From the NCBI RefSeq assembly GCF_901709675.1, contig NC_051087.1, forward strand, positions 7,466,884 to 7,530,883: a stretch of 64,000 nucleotides of DNA, read 5' to 3'. The notes beneath the pieces were generated by a model that ran no database searches, had not been told where the DNA came from, and worked only from the letters and a program-made list of their open reading frames with translations. Positions 37,501 to 49,205 of this stretch are shown piece by piece. A program made the position numbers and the translations under genes. Each line of letters begins with the position of its first letter. The first letter of the stretch is position 1. The stretch is from Syngnathus acus (Eukaryota; Chordata; Actinopteri; Syngnathiformes; Syngnathidae).

Positions 37501-39276
37501 GTAAACCCATGAGGAAGTGGGAGACCAGAGCTATAGTGCAGGTCTCAATAATGCACGGCCCCACTGCCACACGTAAACACACAGACTTGAGCTTCCTCAG
37601 AGCCTGGGGAAAAACACATTCCAAAGAGTATATGAATTTTTTTTTTTTTTTTAAGAATGACAAAAATCCATTATGATGATCAATGAGAAATATATACCAG
37701 TACATTGAATATAGAATACTATTAAACTAAAAAAATTATCAAAAAACATAAATTTAGAATGTCATAATTTTCCAGCCTACATGTCATATTTAAGGGTGCA
37801 GGAGTAAAACATGAACAGTTCTTTTCTGTATCTCTGAATCCTAATCAGTTTTACAATACTAAAATAATACAATTGCTTACCGAGGGATCCAAACCCAGAC
37901 CGGCTCTGGCCAGGATGACCGCCAGCGCAATGTTCCTGAGAGAGGCGGACCACCTGAAGTTAATGTACACACCGTCTGTTATTACTGGGATATTTCTCAG
38001 CATGAAACCCATAAGCAGCATACCTGCAAAAGGAAAGAGATATTGTTGATCATTTGATCCTCCCACGGTGTTCACGTTTTGTTTCAGTGTCAGATGGGAC
38101 ACATTCTCATGGAATTAAAAAAGTTTTGATTTTACTTAAAATTTGGACAAATAAGTAGGAACTATTACTTTACAACACCATACTGGAAAAAACAGAAGTG
38201 GAGAATCATTGATTACCAAAATATATTCGACCAGTCAATCTCAAATCTGTTTATGCCATACAGTAGGTGCAATTGCCATAAAGTAAACCCAGCATTGCAA
38301 AGCATCAGAAAACAAGATGAGACCGATTTACTTTTTGTTTTAAGGATGTTTAATGTCCTACCAAGAAGTGGAGGTAAAGGTGGAAGCCTAGGCAGGCGGA
38401 TCAGAGCCACCAGTTTGCCACCAATGACCGCGCAGATGAAAAGCACCGTAATGCCAAACAGGTTACCACCTGGAAGACATTCATCCTCTGTGACGGACCA
38501 CACCACTCCGAAGAGCACCGCAGCCAAGAGGACTGGGGAAGACACAAAACAAAGTTATGAACAATAAGAAATATCATCCATTATCATTGACATGGGTGGG
38601 GCTAAAGGGATCCTCTTACCTTTTGTAATGACAGAGGCCACAAGGCCTCTTGGAGGACAAGGGCAAAATCTGTGAAGCAAGGGGCAGCAAACAAGTGGTG
38701 GTTCTGTGTTGGTGCCAGCATCCACCACAGGGGTACGAGGAAGAAAATAGGTGGTTTCCTCTGTGACATTTGGACTGGAACAACGTCGTACCACTACCTG
38801 GATCTGGTTCACATTAAGATGCTGGGAAGAGAGACAAAAAGCATAGATAGAACAAAACAATGTTGATATTTTATTGAAGAAAACAGTAGCACAATGATTT
38901 TTAACACATTGATTGTAAATGTCGAATTAGACCATCAAAATGCTTTTCCACAGAGTACACAAGGCTCTCTATCAAAGTTTCTATCACATGTTGCAAAAAC
39001 ACAAGTAGAAGAATAACCTGAGCACATTAGTGCAGTAGATAATTAATTATCATTTGTTTATTGAATTACATATTGCAGTTAAGGATAAAGAATAAAAGTT
39101 AAGAATACCTCCACATGGTTTCCTGACGGCAATGGGATTCTGTCAAGAAGTGGACTTGGAGCGGGACTTGGTGCAGGACTTGGTGCGGGACTGGGTGCAG
39201 GACTTTGTGCGGGACTGGGTACGAGATTAGGCTCCGGAGTGGCAGGTTTGGACCGGGTGTCCTCCATGGTAATCAT
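34447..39276 (-). CDS. slc9b2: slc9b2: sodium/hydrogen exchanger 9B2, NHA2 (12 coding exons, 578 aa)
   Basis: SLC9B2 is a CPA2-family Na+(Li+)/H+ antiporter of plasma and organelle membranes. Coding exons are 39109-39276, 38620-38821, 38362-38532, 37881-38023, 37476-37603, 37212-37387, 36612-36718, 36065-36214, 35826-35934, 35494-35630, 35224-35407 and 34447-34508 (1737 nt, in phase). The N-terminal cytosolic region has a Ser-Pro-Ala-Pro repeat at 20-42. The transport core includes CLPGGNLFGI, LPPLPPLLG, the ion-binding GSFDDILAITG with Asp311-Asp312, FPGSGGLCTLV, FAGFN and WMPKATVQ. The C-terminal tail is short, acidic and ends ESTL. Human SLC9B2 is 537 aa. Two in-frame ATGs (39,276; 39,267) compete; the second has the better context (ACCATGG). 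Mammals have SLC9B1 beside SLC9B2; only one copy is seen here, so it could represent the pre-duplication state. Several introns are tiny (86-88 bp). Confidence 0.96.
34509..35223 (-). other. slc9b2: slc9b2 intron 11
   Basis: 715 bp with no recognised content apart from a poly-T run at about 34,967-34,979. Confidence 0.7.
35224..35407 (-). CDS. slc9b2: slc9b2 coding exon 11
   Basis: Residues 498-558: AAIGSTALDMAR, YGMDVLTVAVLSILLTAPVG and LLQKPKISAC. The donor GTGAGC leaves one base, matching the phase of exon 12. Reading through the donor would give an alternative C terminus with a stop at 35,177. Confidence 0.93.
35461..35474. repeat. slc9b2: G14 homopolymer in slc9b2 intron 10
   Basis: Fourteen G on the plus strand (C on the sense strand) in an 86-bp intron, next to CCCC on the other side of TT. 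Confidence 0.9.
35494..35630 (-). CDS. slc9b2: slc9b2 coding exon 10
   Basis: Residues 452-497: membrane segment, FAGFNIREKLFIALAWMPKA and TVQ. Acceptor TGGGCAG, donor GTATTG. A run of 14 C (sense strand) lies 20 bp into the following 86-bp intron. Confidence 0.97.
35826..35934 (-). CDS. slc9b2: slc9b2 coding exon 9
   Basis: Residues 416-451: VEEVVGWAWDVFQPLLFGLI, then GAEIRVSELE. Acceptor GTTCAG, donor GTGAGC. Confidence 0.95.
36065..36214 (-). CDS. slc9b2: slc9b2 coding exon 8
   Basis: Residues 366-415: KRSFLVLGLSVFAVF and GFPGSGGLCTLVLAFLAG. Acceptor CTTGCAG, donor GTAACT. Confidence 0.97.
36215..36611 (-). other. slc9b2: slc9b2 intron 7
   Basis: 397 bp; nothing recognised. Confidence 0.75.
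36612..36718 (-). CDS. slc9b2: slc9b2 coding exon 7
   Basis: Residues 330-365: NILRGVLEVAGGL to IQYFPSLDQ. Acceptor CTTTTAG, donor GTAGAC. Confidence 0.96.
36719..37211 (-). other. slc9b2: slc9b2 intron 6
   Basis: 493 bp of AT-rich sequence; nothing recognised. Confidence 0.75.
37212..37387 (-). CDS. slc9b2: slc9b2 coding exon 6 (ion-binding Asp pair)
   Basis: Residues 271-329: VLGAVSPAVVVPSMLLLQ and GSFDDILAITGF with Asp311-Asp312, the CPA2 ion-coordination pair. Acceptor TTTGCAG, donor GTAAGG. Confidence 0.98.
37476..37603 (-). CDS. slc9b2: slc9b2 coding exon 5
   Basis: Residues 229-270 plus two bases: ALRKLKSVCLRVAVGPC, GLPWVWGFILG. Acceptor TTCCCCAG, donor GTAAAC. Confidence 0.97.
37881..38023 (-). 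CDS. slc9b2: slc9b2 coding exon 4
   Basis: Residues 181-228: MLRNIPVI, RWSASLRNIAL and ARAGLGLDPS. Acceptor TTTTGCAG, donor GTAAGC. Confidence 0.97.
38024..38361 (-). other. slc9b2: slc9b2 intron 3
   Basis: 338 bp; nothing recognised. Confidence 0.75.
38362..38532 (-). CDS. slc9b2: slc9b2 coding exon 3
   Basis: Residues 124-180: first membrane segments with ECLPGGNLFGITVLF and LPRLPPLPPLLG. Acceptor CTTCCCCAG, donor GTAGGAC. Confidence 0.97.
38620..38821 (-). CDS. slc9b2: slc9b2 coding exon 2
   Basis: Residues 57-123, the poorly conserved cytosolic part ending in the family's CPPRGL and VITK. Acceptor CTTCCCAG, donor GTAAGAG. Confidence 0.9.
39109..39276 (-). CDS. slc9b2: slc9b2 coding exon 1 (SPAP-repeat N terminus)
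   Basis: Residues 1-56, cytosolic and low-complexity. The exon itself probably begins at 39,300 after an acceptor TTTGACAG, with 24 nt of 5' UTR. The frame is open upstream but meets a TGA in the proposed first exon without another ATG. Donor GTATTC. Confidence 0.85.
39151..39219 (-). repeat. slc9b2: 12-bp coding minisatellite (Ser-Pro-Ala-Pro) in slc9b2
   Basis: Roughly five and a half copies of a GGTGCxGGACTT-like unit (plus strand) that reads as repeated S-P-A-P at residues 20-42. One unit carries Gln instead of Pro. Length is a multiple of three throughout, so copy-number change would keep frame. Confidence 0.9.
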
Positions 39277-39300
39277 CTCCAGAATATCTGCTCCACTCTT

Positions 39301-40187
39301 CTGTCAAAGAACATTCAACTGAGGGGTGGAGTTGCTGGCCATAGATGGGGCAGTTCCAGTACTTGTATGTCTCCACCTTGGATTCCAACAACACAAAACA
39401 TAACAAATCAACGTCTACTACTGGGCACCTTTTTGCATTTCTACGTCTGATTTTAGCACTACTGGTAAATGAAAATATGTATTTTTAAAAACACGTGCAG
39501 CAGAATGAGAATCCACCCTCAAGCATCACATACTACAATGTTTTGTCAACCACTAGCTGATGGCACAGGCAACAGCATTTGGTTAATCCAATATTGTCAA
39601 CAGACCACACTAATCGATGCTTACATGCTTGGCCATATGGCGCGACTAGCAGTGGAAGAAGTAGGTGAACGTGGATGTTCCTTCCAAAGTGTGTCCCCAC
39701 TCTTGTTTCTCGTTCCATCCAGTTTATGCTAGCAGCTAGCTAACTTTGTAAATTTCATGAATGGGTTGCAACTACTACGTCATCGACATGGGCGTAGTAA
39801 TTTCGCACAATTTGCGTGAATCCACGCCTCCTGATTTACAATGTGCTTCGATCCTTGATGCCTTCGGTTTGTAATTGCTATAATAACACTTGTCTGTAAC
39901 AGTACAGTCTTACAGCAGTACTGTCGCCATGATTTTAGTAACATTAACAACGAATTAGCTGTTCACGAAACATTGAAGTAGGCTATTTGTGTATAATAAC
40001 CGCATTGGACGCAGGGCTATACGAGCGCAGATTAAAACATGAATGCACGATTAAAGCATATTTTTCAGCAAAATACCTGACTCTTGAAATCGGTACCCTG
40101 TCCGATAATGGATGCTGACATTGAACAGAGATTCACCAAATGTTCCTAGATTATTATGATCAATTCAATGTGGAAGAAAACACTTAC
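39301..40187 (-). other. slc9b2: slc9b2 5' region: proposed 5'-UTR intron
   Basis: 887 bp between the first coding exon and the proposed first exon. No other exon or repeat is recognised. Confidence 0.45.
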
Positions 40188-40260
40188 CTCACAGCGCAAA
40201 CATTGTCAAAGCTTGAAAACTGGCATTGGCAGCCTTTCGAGCAGATTGGCCGGTAGGGAA
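40188..40260 (-). other. slc9b2: Proposed non-coding first exon and promoter edge of slc9b2
   Basis: The donor TGTGAG|GTAAGTG at 40,188 is strong and would splice to the acceptor at 39,300, giving a 5' UTR with an in-frame TGA before the ATG. Two CCAAT words on the minus strand lie at 40,245-40,249 and 40,226-40,230. The transcription start is not defined, so the right edge is approximate. Confidence 0.35.
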
Positions 40261-40488
40261 ATGGTAATAAGAGGGATTAGTGATGTCCAGTGTGTCTGCT
40301 GTGTGGCGTTAGTGTAAGGTTGGGTGGGGGAGGTGAAATGCACACATTTCCTACACAACATGTTGTTAGATTGTTATTATATTTTAATATTATACATCAC
40401 ATTTATACACGCTGGACCATATTTTCGTGCCCGGCACAAGTCTTGCGCAAAGATCAGTCGAAATGGGTGTTTAGTTGTTTTAATTGGG

Positions 40489-40494
40489 TTTATT
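40489..40494 (-). other. bdh2: bdh2 polyadenylation signal (AATAAA)
   Basis: AATAAA on the minus strand, 139 bp after the bdh2 stop, in GATGAATAAACCC. It gives a short 3' UTR and leaves only a few hundred bases before the slc9b2 promoter. Confidence 0.6.
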
Positions 40495-40632
40495 CATCAG
40501 TCATTTGTCAAGGCACAGGTGCAAATATTTCCCCGCAGAATCAATCATTATAATCAAAACGGGATAACATAGTTAATCCACCAATCTTCACAAAGCATCC
40601 CATCATTATAAGAGCAGCTTGCTTAATGCTCT

Positions 40633-43943
<3,311 letters not shown>

Positions 43944-45122
43944 GGCGCACTGATTCCAGCTGCTATATGAAAACAAGAGCACAGAACAACTCACAATAAG
44001 TCTGTTTTTTTGTTTTTCTCCAAAAGGCACAAATGCAGACTGCTGAATTAATAAATAAAATGGAACCTGAAAATCCTTCTGAAGTGGCATAATGTAAGGC
44101 TCCTGCTGAATTTCTAACTTCAGCTAAGCGAAGATTTTCTTTTTTTGGGGGGGCTTTTCTGCGATGCAACAACAAAATGGTACCAGTCGAAGGGAAAATA
44201 TATATATATAGTATCCATCATACACAAGGGAACTCAATGCAGTTATAATGACCATAAATAACAGAGGATGGAACTTATTGTGACGCAAGAGGACAATAGC
44301 ACAGTATGTTCTGCTGTTGCAAACCAAATTGCCCCTCAGGGGGGTAATAAAGTTTCTGAAGTCTATGATAAGGGAAAAATGACAATAAGTCAAAAAAAAA
44401 AAAAATCAATGAGGCAACAGCAAATTCAGTTTTGTTTACGGTGTCATGGCAACACAATGCAGTTCAAATGCACTAAGGTTTGCTGGAGTTAATGTACTGT
44501 ATTATAGTGTGTATAGTGTAGTCCAATTGAGTGAATCTGAGCAAACCATGCAGATTTCATTTTTGCTCCGTTTTTTAGTGTTCTCTCAGTATTAGGCGTT
44601 CAAATCCATATATGAATAAATGTACATGTGATTTGTTTGTCACCAAGACACAGTGAGTCAGAACTGCACGTTTAAAGTATGCAGTCAATTTATAGTGGTC
44701 AAACAAGGTATTCACTAGGTTGTGCACGTATGAATATAACACTACTTATATATAAAGTAATTTGCATTGAATGTGACATGAAAACTTGCGTCCGTTGACT
44801 CTACAGCCAACAAGACATTAAAGTGCAAAGTACGGACCGGATGACAGTCTGTGCTGCACGGCAATATACTTTCCTGCAAGCGCTAATATCAGTGTTATTT
44901 CCTCTTCACTGCAAAAAACTGTCAAATTAAACATACACACAACATTAAACAACTTGAATGATGTAACATGATCGCACTTTTTTAGAAAATGATTGGTCAT
45001 GTGGCAGTTCGTAACTTAAAATGGGCACATTGAGAGCAACTTACTGCAAGGTTTACTAACATTTAAATCAAAGGTGGCCAGCTTGGACACCAACTTTAGA
45101 AGTTATGGGGGTGAAAACTAAC

Positions 45123-45165
45123 CTTGTCTGGTCCAACGATTTTGCGGCCGCTCGGTAGACACGTG
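45123..45165 (-). promoter_or_regulatory. bdh2: Proposed bdh2 first non-coding exon edge with CACGTG E-box
   Basis: A donor-like GACAAG|GTTAGT (minus strand, exon edge 45,123) sits just downstream of a CG-rich patch with GCGGCCGC and a palindromic CACGTG at 45,160-45,165, a bHLH-ZIP (MYC/USF/TFE type) site. This is about 1.2 kb upstream of the bdh2 ATG and is the best promoter candidate I see, but no transcript evidence is available. Confidence 0.3.
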
Positions 45166-45266
45166 ATCCAGTTATAGCTTGCTGCTATTGGCCATTAACC
45201 CGGAAGTACTCCCAGTACATGTACTTATACTGTCATCTAAAAAAAGAAAAGGATCGTTAAATCCAC

Positions 45267-45267
45267 C

Positions 45268-45298
<31 letters not shown>
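45267..45298. repeat. (CTGT)n microsatellite
   Basis: About eight uninterrupted tetranucleotide copies. Confidence 0.95.
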
Positions 45299-45335
45299 TT
45301 CTAGCTATCCATTTTCTGTAGTGTTTGTCATTATT

Positions 45336-45420
45336 ACCGTATTGGCCTGAATATAAGACGACCCTAATTATAAGACGACCCCCTCTTTTTCAAGACTCAA
45401 GTTTGAAAAAATACATACGA
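45336..45420 (+). repeat. End of a dispersed element (ACCGTATTGGCCTGAATATAAG type)
   Basis: The word run ending in the twice-repeated TATAAGACGACCC resembles a terminal motif I have seen repeated in animal genomes, probably from a DNA transposon. Family name not certain. Confidence 0.45.
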
Positions 45421-45505
45421 ACTGAAAATGGTGGCTATCAGTTTCATATTGTGTCTTTTAAGTCATATCTTTCTGAGCGGTGAATGTTTGCGAATGTAGC
45501 GAGTT

Positions 45506-45841
45506 TTGTCAGCGTTTATAAAAGGTTGCAAACATGTTTGCAAATGCTTTTACTTGTCAGTTTTTCTTGTCGCATTGTTTGCTAAAATTGGCAACCAAGC
45601 ATTCGTAAAAGGTCTTAAGACATGGCTTTTTTATTTGCCAACGCTGGACCATATGATCAAATTCATAAAGTGCAGCTCAGGAGAGTTTGAATCATTTCTC
45701 AAGGGGAAAAAATCAACAACACTGCAAAAGCCATTGCTGATGATCACCATGCTCACCAATCACTTTAGAGTTAGGAGTGTCAAATCTGACCTGAACAGGT
45801 CAGTCCAATGTGTTATGCATGAGCTATTTGCCCATTTGTAG
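45506..45841 (+). pseudogene. Possible decayed transposase frame (TTF-type zinc finger, hAT-related)
   Basis: The 111-codon frame contains NQAFVKGLKTW followed by KFIKCSS, which vaguely recalls the AFxxGxxxWK...KFxxHExS pattern of TTF-type zinc fingers in hAT-related transposases. The expected Cys and His residues are mostly absent and no further transposase domain follows. It lies directly after the repeat end at 45,336, which is the main contextual support. It may be chance. Confidence 0.2.
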
Positions 45842-47950
45842 TGACCAGCCCAGCAGCTTGTATTCGATTGAGTGAGAGACGGAGTCAAGTCACCTCATGA
45901 TTGTCACAATATCACAGATGAGTCTCTGAGGAGCCTTTGTGCTGCACCTCTCTCTGTGGGAAACACTACAATCAGCAAAGCACAATAGAGGTAACCCTGG
46001 ACTAATAACATTTTGGCAGTGAACAATATCATACTTTGAAGTGTTTTATACTTCAATGGAAATCATTTGTCAGCTCTGTGTTTGGGTGTGATGGATCGGT
46101 CTCCCACCTGATTTATTTTCAGTTTACAATACAGTATGACATTTTCCTTTTTGAAAGCAAAACATTAGAGAAGCTCAAGAGCATACAAAATATGAATAAT
46201 TAAGCTTTCTGAACACAGAAAATGTAGCCTGCAGGTTCACCAGGTTGTCAATTGCTTGTCACTTCCATCAGCAGACAGTGTACAGCTTACAGTGGCAGGT
46301 AAAGTTCCAATTGTGTTCTAAGGTCAGCTTGCCCTGGCTTAATGAACTTCCTCATTTAAGACGTTTATGTTTATATTGCATTAGGTTGAGTGCACTGTGT
46401 TGATACCTTTGGTTAGATGACTTTCCAAAAGGGAATGCTTTAATCTACTTCAAAGAGGTGCCCAAGTTAATGTATCAAGAAAAGGAGCAAGTGGTGGTAG
46501 CTGTCGACTGCTTGACATGCACTACATGGGTCTCACCACCAACCCTCCAGATTTTCAAACTGAATATGTAACAACTTTGCAAGTCAATAAATATTAACTT
46601 ATTGTTTATTCTATCAAAAACGGTAATATCCATCCACTAATTATTTGAACCAAGAGGAAACTCAACAAAAAAAGGCACTGTATAAGGCATTGACAGAATT
46701 TCTTGCATATGGAGCAGTTTCCATGCAAGGCAGAAGACGTGATGCAATCGATTGCAATGCGTAATACAATTGTGGTCAGAACGGACAGTGGAAGAGAGAC
46801 AGCCCCATGTCAGTCATGGAACAAATGGAAAATAAATAATAAATAAAACCAATGCTTCACCCTGTTAGGGAATGTTAGATTAATACTTTCATTTAACATG
46901 GCCTTGGAATGTTCCTCGTGATGTGATAGTGGTGTGTACGCACATCATATGTAACTTATTTTTTTGTCAAACATAATCATGTGTGAGAACTGTGCTGCCT
47001 TTCTGCTACATAGCTTTGTAATAAATTCACAAAAACATTTTGGGTGTCTTACACTTTATTTCTTTTTTTTTGCTATCTGAGTGCAATAATGGATGTACAA
47101 AGATGAAATGTAGAATGTTGAAAAAATATGTTATTGTCACATTTGGATGTAATGAACACAATAAAACGTATTCACACTGTCTGAATAACAACAGCAATAA
47201 AACACTGTTAAATGGTATTACTTATCATTATTATGATTTAGTCTTGAAATTAAAAACACATTTTAAAAAGCAATAGTGAAGGTTGAGCTTGTTGCAAATT
47301 TTTCAAATGGCATGTTTTTTTTTGCAGAATACACAATCGACAAAACAACCTCCAAGATAAGGATAAAGATTTACCACAGAAAATCACACAGTATACATTA
47401 ACGTTCATACAAAACATAGCAAATGACACCATTTTGTAAAAAAACAAAACAAATATTTGACATACAGTAAATACACTAAACATTTTACTTCACATTCCGG
47501 TGCCTATACTTTCAAGAAGTCTCTAAACATTCAAAATTCTTTTTAAAGGGCTTGACAACAGTTAAAGTTTTTTTTTAAACTCCCGTTAAAGTATATATTA
47601 AATGGCTTGACCAAACCAAGAACAATAAATAACCTTTTATTTCTTGCATTACTGGTATTTTTTTTCTTCCCTTACTTTAACATGTATTTTAATTTATTTA
47701 CAGCAAAAAAGCACAAAGAGGCTTTCTTTTGTGCAAACACTGAGCAAAATGTGTAACAGATTGCATGGCACAGTTTAATTCTTTAATTTGATGTAAACCC
47801 TCAAAATGAAAATGTTAGAATTGCATCACAGGATACACACAGCACAGTAGACTAATATTTGTGTCAAGTTCACATTGTACTGCACATTTTTTTAAATGAA
47901 AAAACACTGCAACTGAAAAACTCACTTGTTCTATTTCTTTTCTCCTTGTG

Positions 47951-48032
47951 AGTCAAGATTCAATTCTGCTGAGAAACACAAATAGTTCCACAGTCAAGAT
48001 TCAATTCTGCTGAGAAACACAAATAGTTCCAC
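47951..48032. repeat. Tandem duplication, 41-bp unit, two copies
   Basis: Two identical adjacent copies (47,951-47,991 and 47,992-48,032) beginning AGTCAAGATTCAATTCTGCT. The identity suggests recent origin. Confidence 0.95.
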
Positions 48033-48226
48033 ACATTAAATGAAGTTCACAGTTAATAGGGCTGGAAAATAAACTTTGACATACTTACAGTATTTACAAT
48101 CGCCATGGTATATTGTATAATTCAACCTGCTGCGAATACGCTGTCAGTCAAGCATGCGTAAAGTTTTAATTGTGTAAACTTAAGCAAATAATTCGAACCA
48201 CAGGGCTGAGACGTTCTTCCAAAATA

Positions 48227-48300
48227 ACAGCACAATTAACACTTTGATGTTAATTGAGACGTTTCCAAAACAACACAATAAAGACTTTGATGTTAATTAG
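48227..48300. repeat. Imperfect tandem duplication, about 40-44 bp unit
   Basis: Two diverged copies, each ending in ACTTTGATGTTAATT and preceded by a TTTCCAAAA-like word and an ACACAATxAA-like word. Confidence 0.7.
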
Positions 48301-48883
48301 CGCTCAAGGTTTTTGCCGAGCAAGAGTTCACTGTTGCAGGAGACACTCAATTTGATAAAAGCGAAACTTAATGCAGTAATTGTGCAGTGTTTGATCTAAG
48401 AATTGTGCACATCATTAAAATGTAAGATGAAACAATTTTGATTGTATTTATATTGTATCATGCAAATGTGTAAAAATTGCCACATGCCTCTTTCTTCATG
48501 TAACTGTTGATGCGTGACGGGAAAAATACTGTAATTTCTTGAGAATAACATACTAAAACTTTTACATGAAAAAAAAAAGAAGTTTACCACTACCTAGGGA
48601 CCGTGGAAAAAAAGGTGTACTTTTCCTTCCACTAAATGGTGGCACCACGAAGGAACCTTCGAGCGTTGCAAGCCAACAGTGTTAGCAAGGTAAGTTAACT
48701 TCTCTTTATGCACACCAAAAACAGAAAACAAGAAATTCCAATCCAAATAAAATAATTTTTGGAGCATAAATACCATCAAATCAGGGGAGTGCAATTTTTG
48801 AAGGGCAATTTTGGGGGCTGTATAATACACTTGAATAAAAAAGAATATAAGTGCATTGTATTCTCAAGAAATTAAATTCACAC

Positions 48884-49205
48884 TCAAGAAAATTGCTCAG
48901 CTTGAGGAGTCGGGATCCCACCATTTTGTGTTTTCACGCTTCCAGTGCTGGAAGTGGCAGGCGTGTGGCGAGACGTGACGTAGCTTCTCTTCCTGGAGGA
49001 CAGGGACCACTTCCTTCCGGAGCCGCAGCCATCACCATCGGCATGGTCGTAAACCACAACCATGCTGGTGTCCATTCTGGAGAGCGTGTACATGCTGCTC
49101 TGCCGCATCGGGTGTTGCCGGGTCGAGCGAAGTTCCAACTCATCGCAGCTGGACACCTTGATGAAAGGGCACCAGCGAAAGGCCCGCTTGAAGCCAGCAC
49201 GAAAC
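48884..49205 (-). CDS. tacr3: tacr3 exon 5 (C-terminal tail)
   Basis: Residues 302-408: helix 8 ([10 protein letters not shown]), [16 protein letters not shown], then a Ser/Thr/Arg-rich regulatory tail with [13 protein letters not shown], ending QAEQFS and TGA. Acceptor CACTTCAG. Confidence 0.96.

Larger units (their letters stand above)
43967..48883. other. Interval between bdh2 and tacr3
   Basis: 4.9 kb holding the bdh2 promoter region and the tacr3 3' UTR. I find no exon of cenpe, which lies between these genes in human. The interval contains a CTGT microsatellite, a repeat end at 45,336-45,420, a possible decayed transposase frame at 45,506-45,841, a 41-bp tandem duplication and a second imperfect duplication near 48,230-48,300. 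Confidence 0.65.

Noticed and set aside
40489-40632. Iron-responsive element in the bdh2 3' UTR
   Set aside because: An IRE has been reported for mammalian BDH2, but I see no CAGTG-loop stem in the short 3' UTR implied by the poly(A) signal here. A longer 3' UTR was not excluded.
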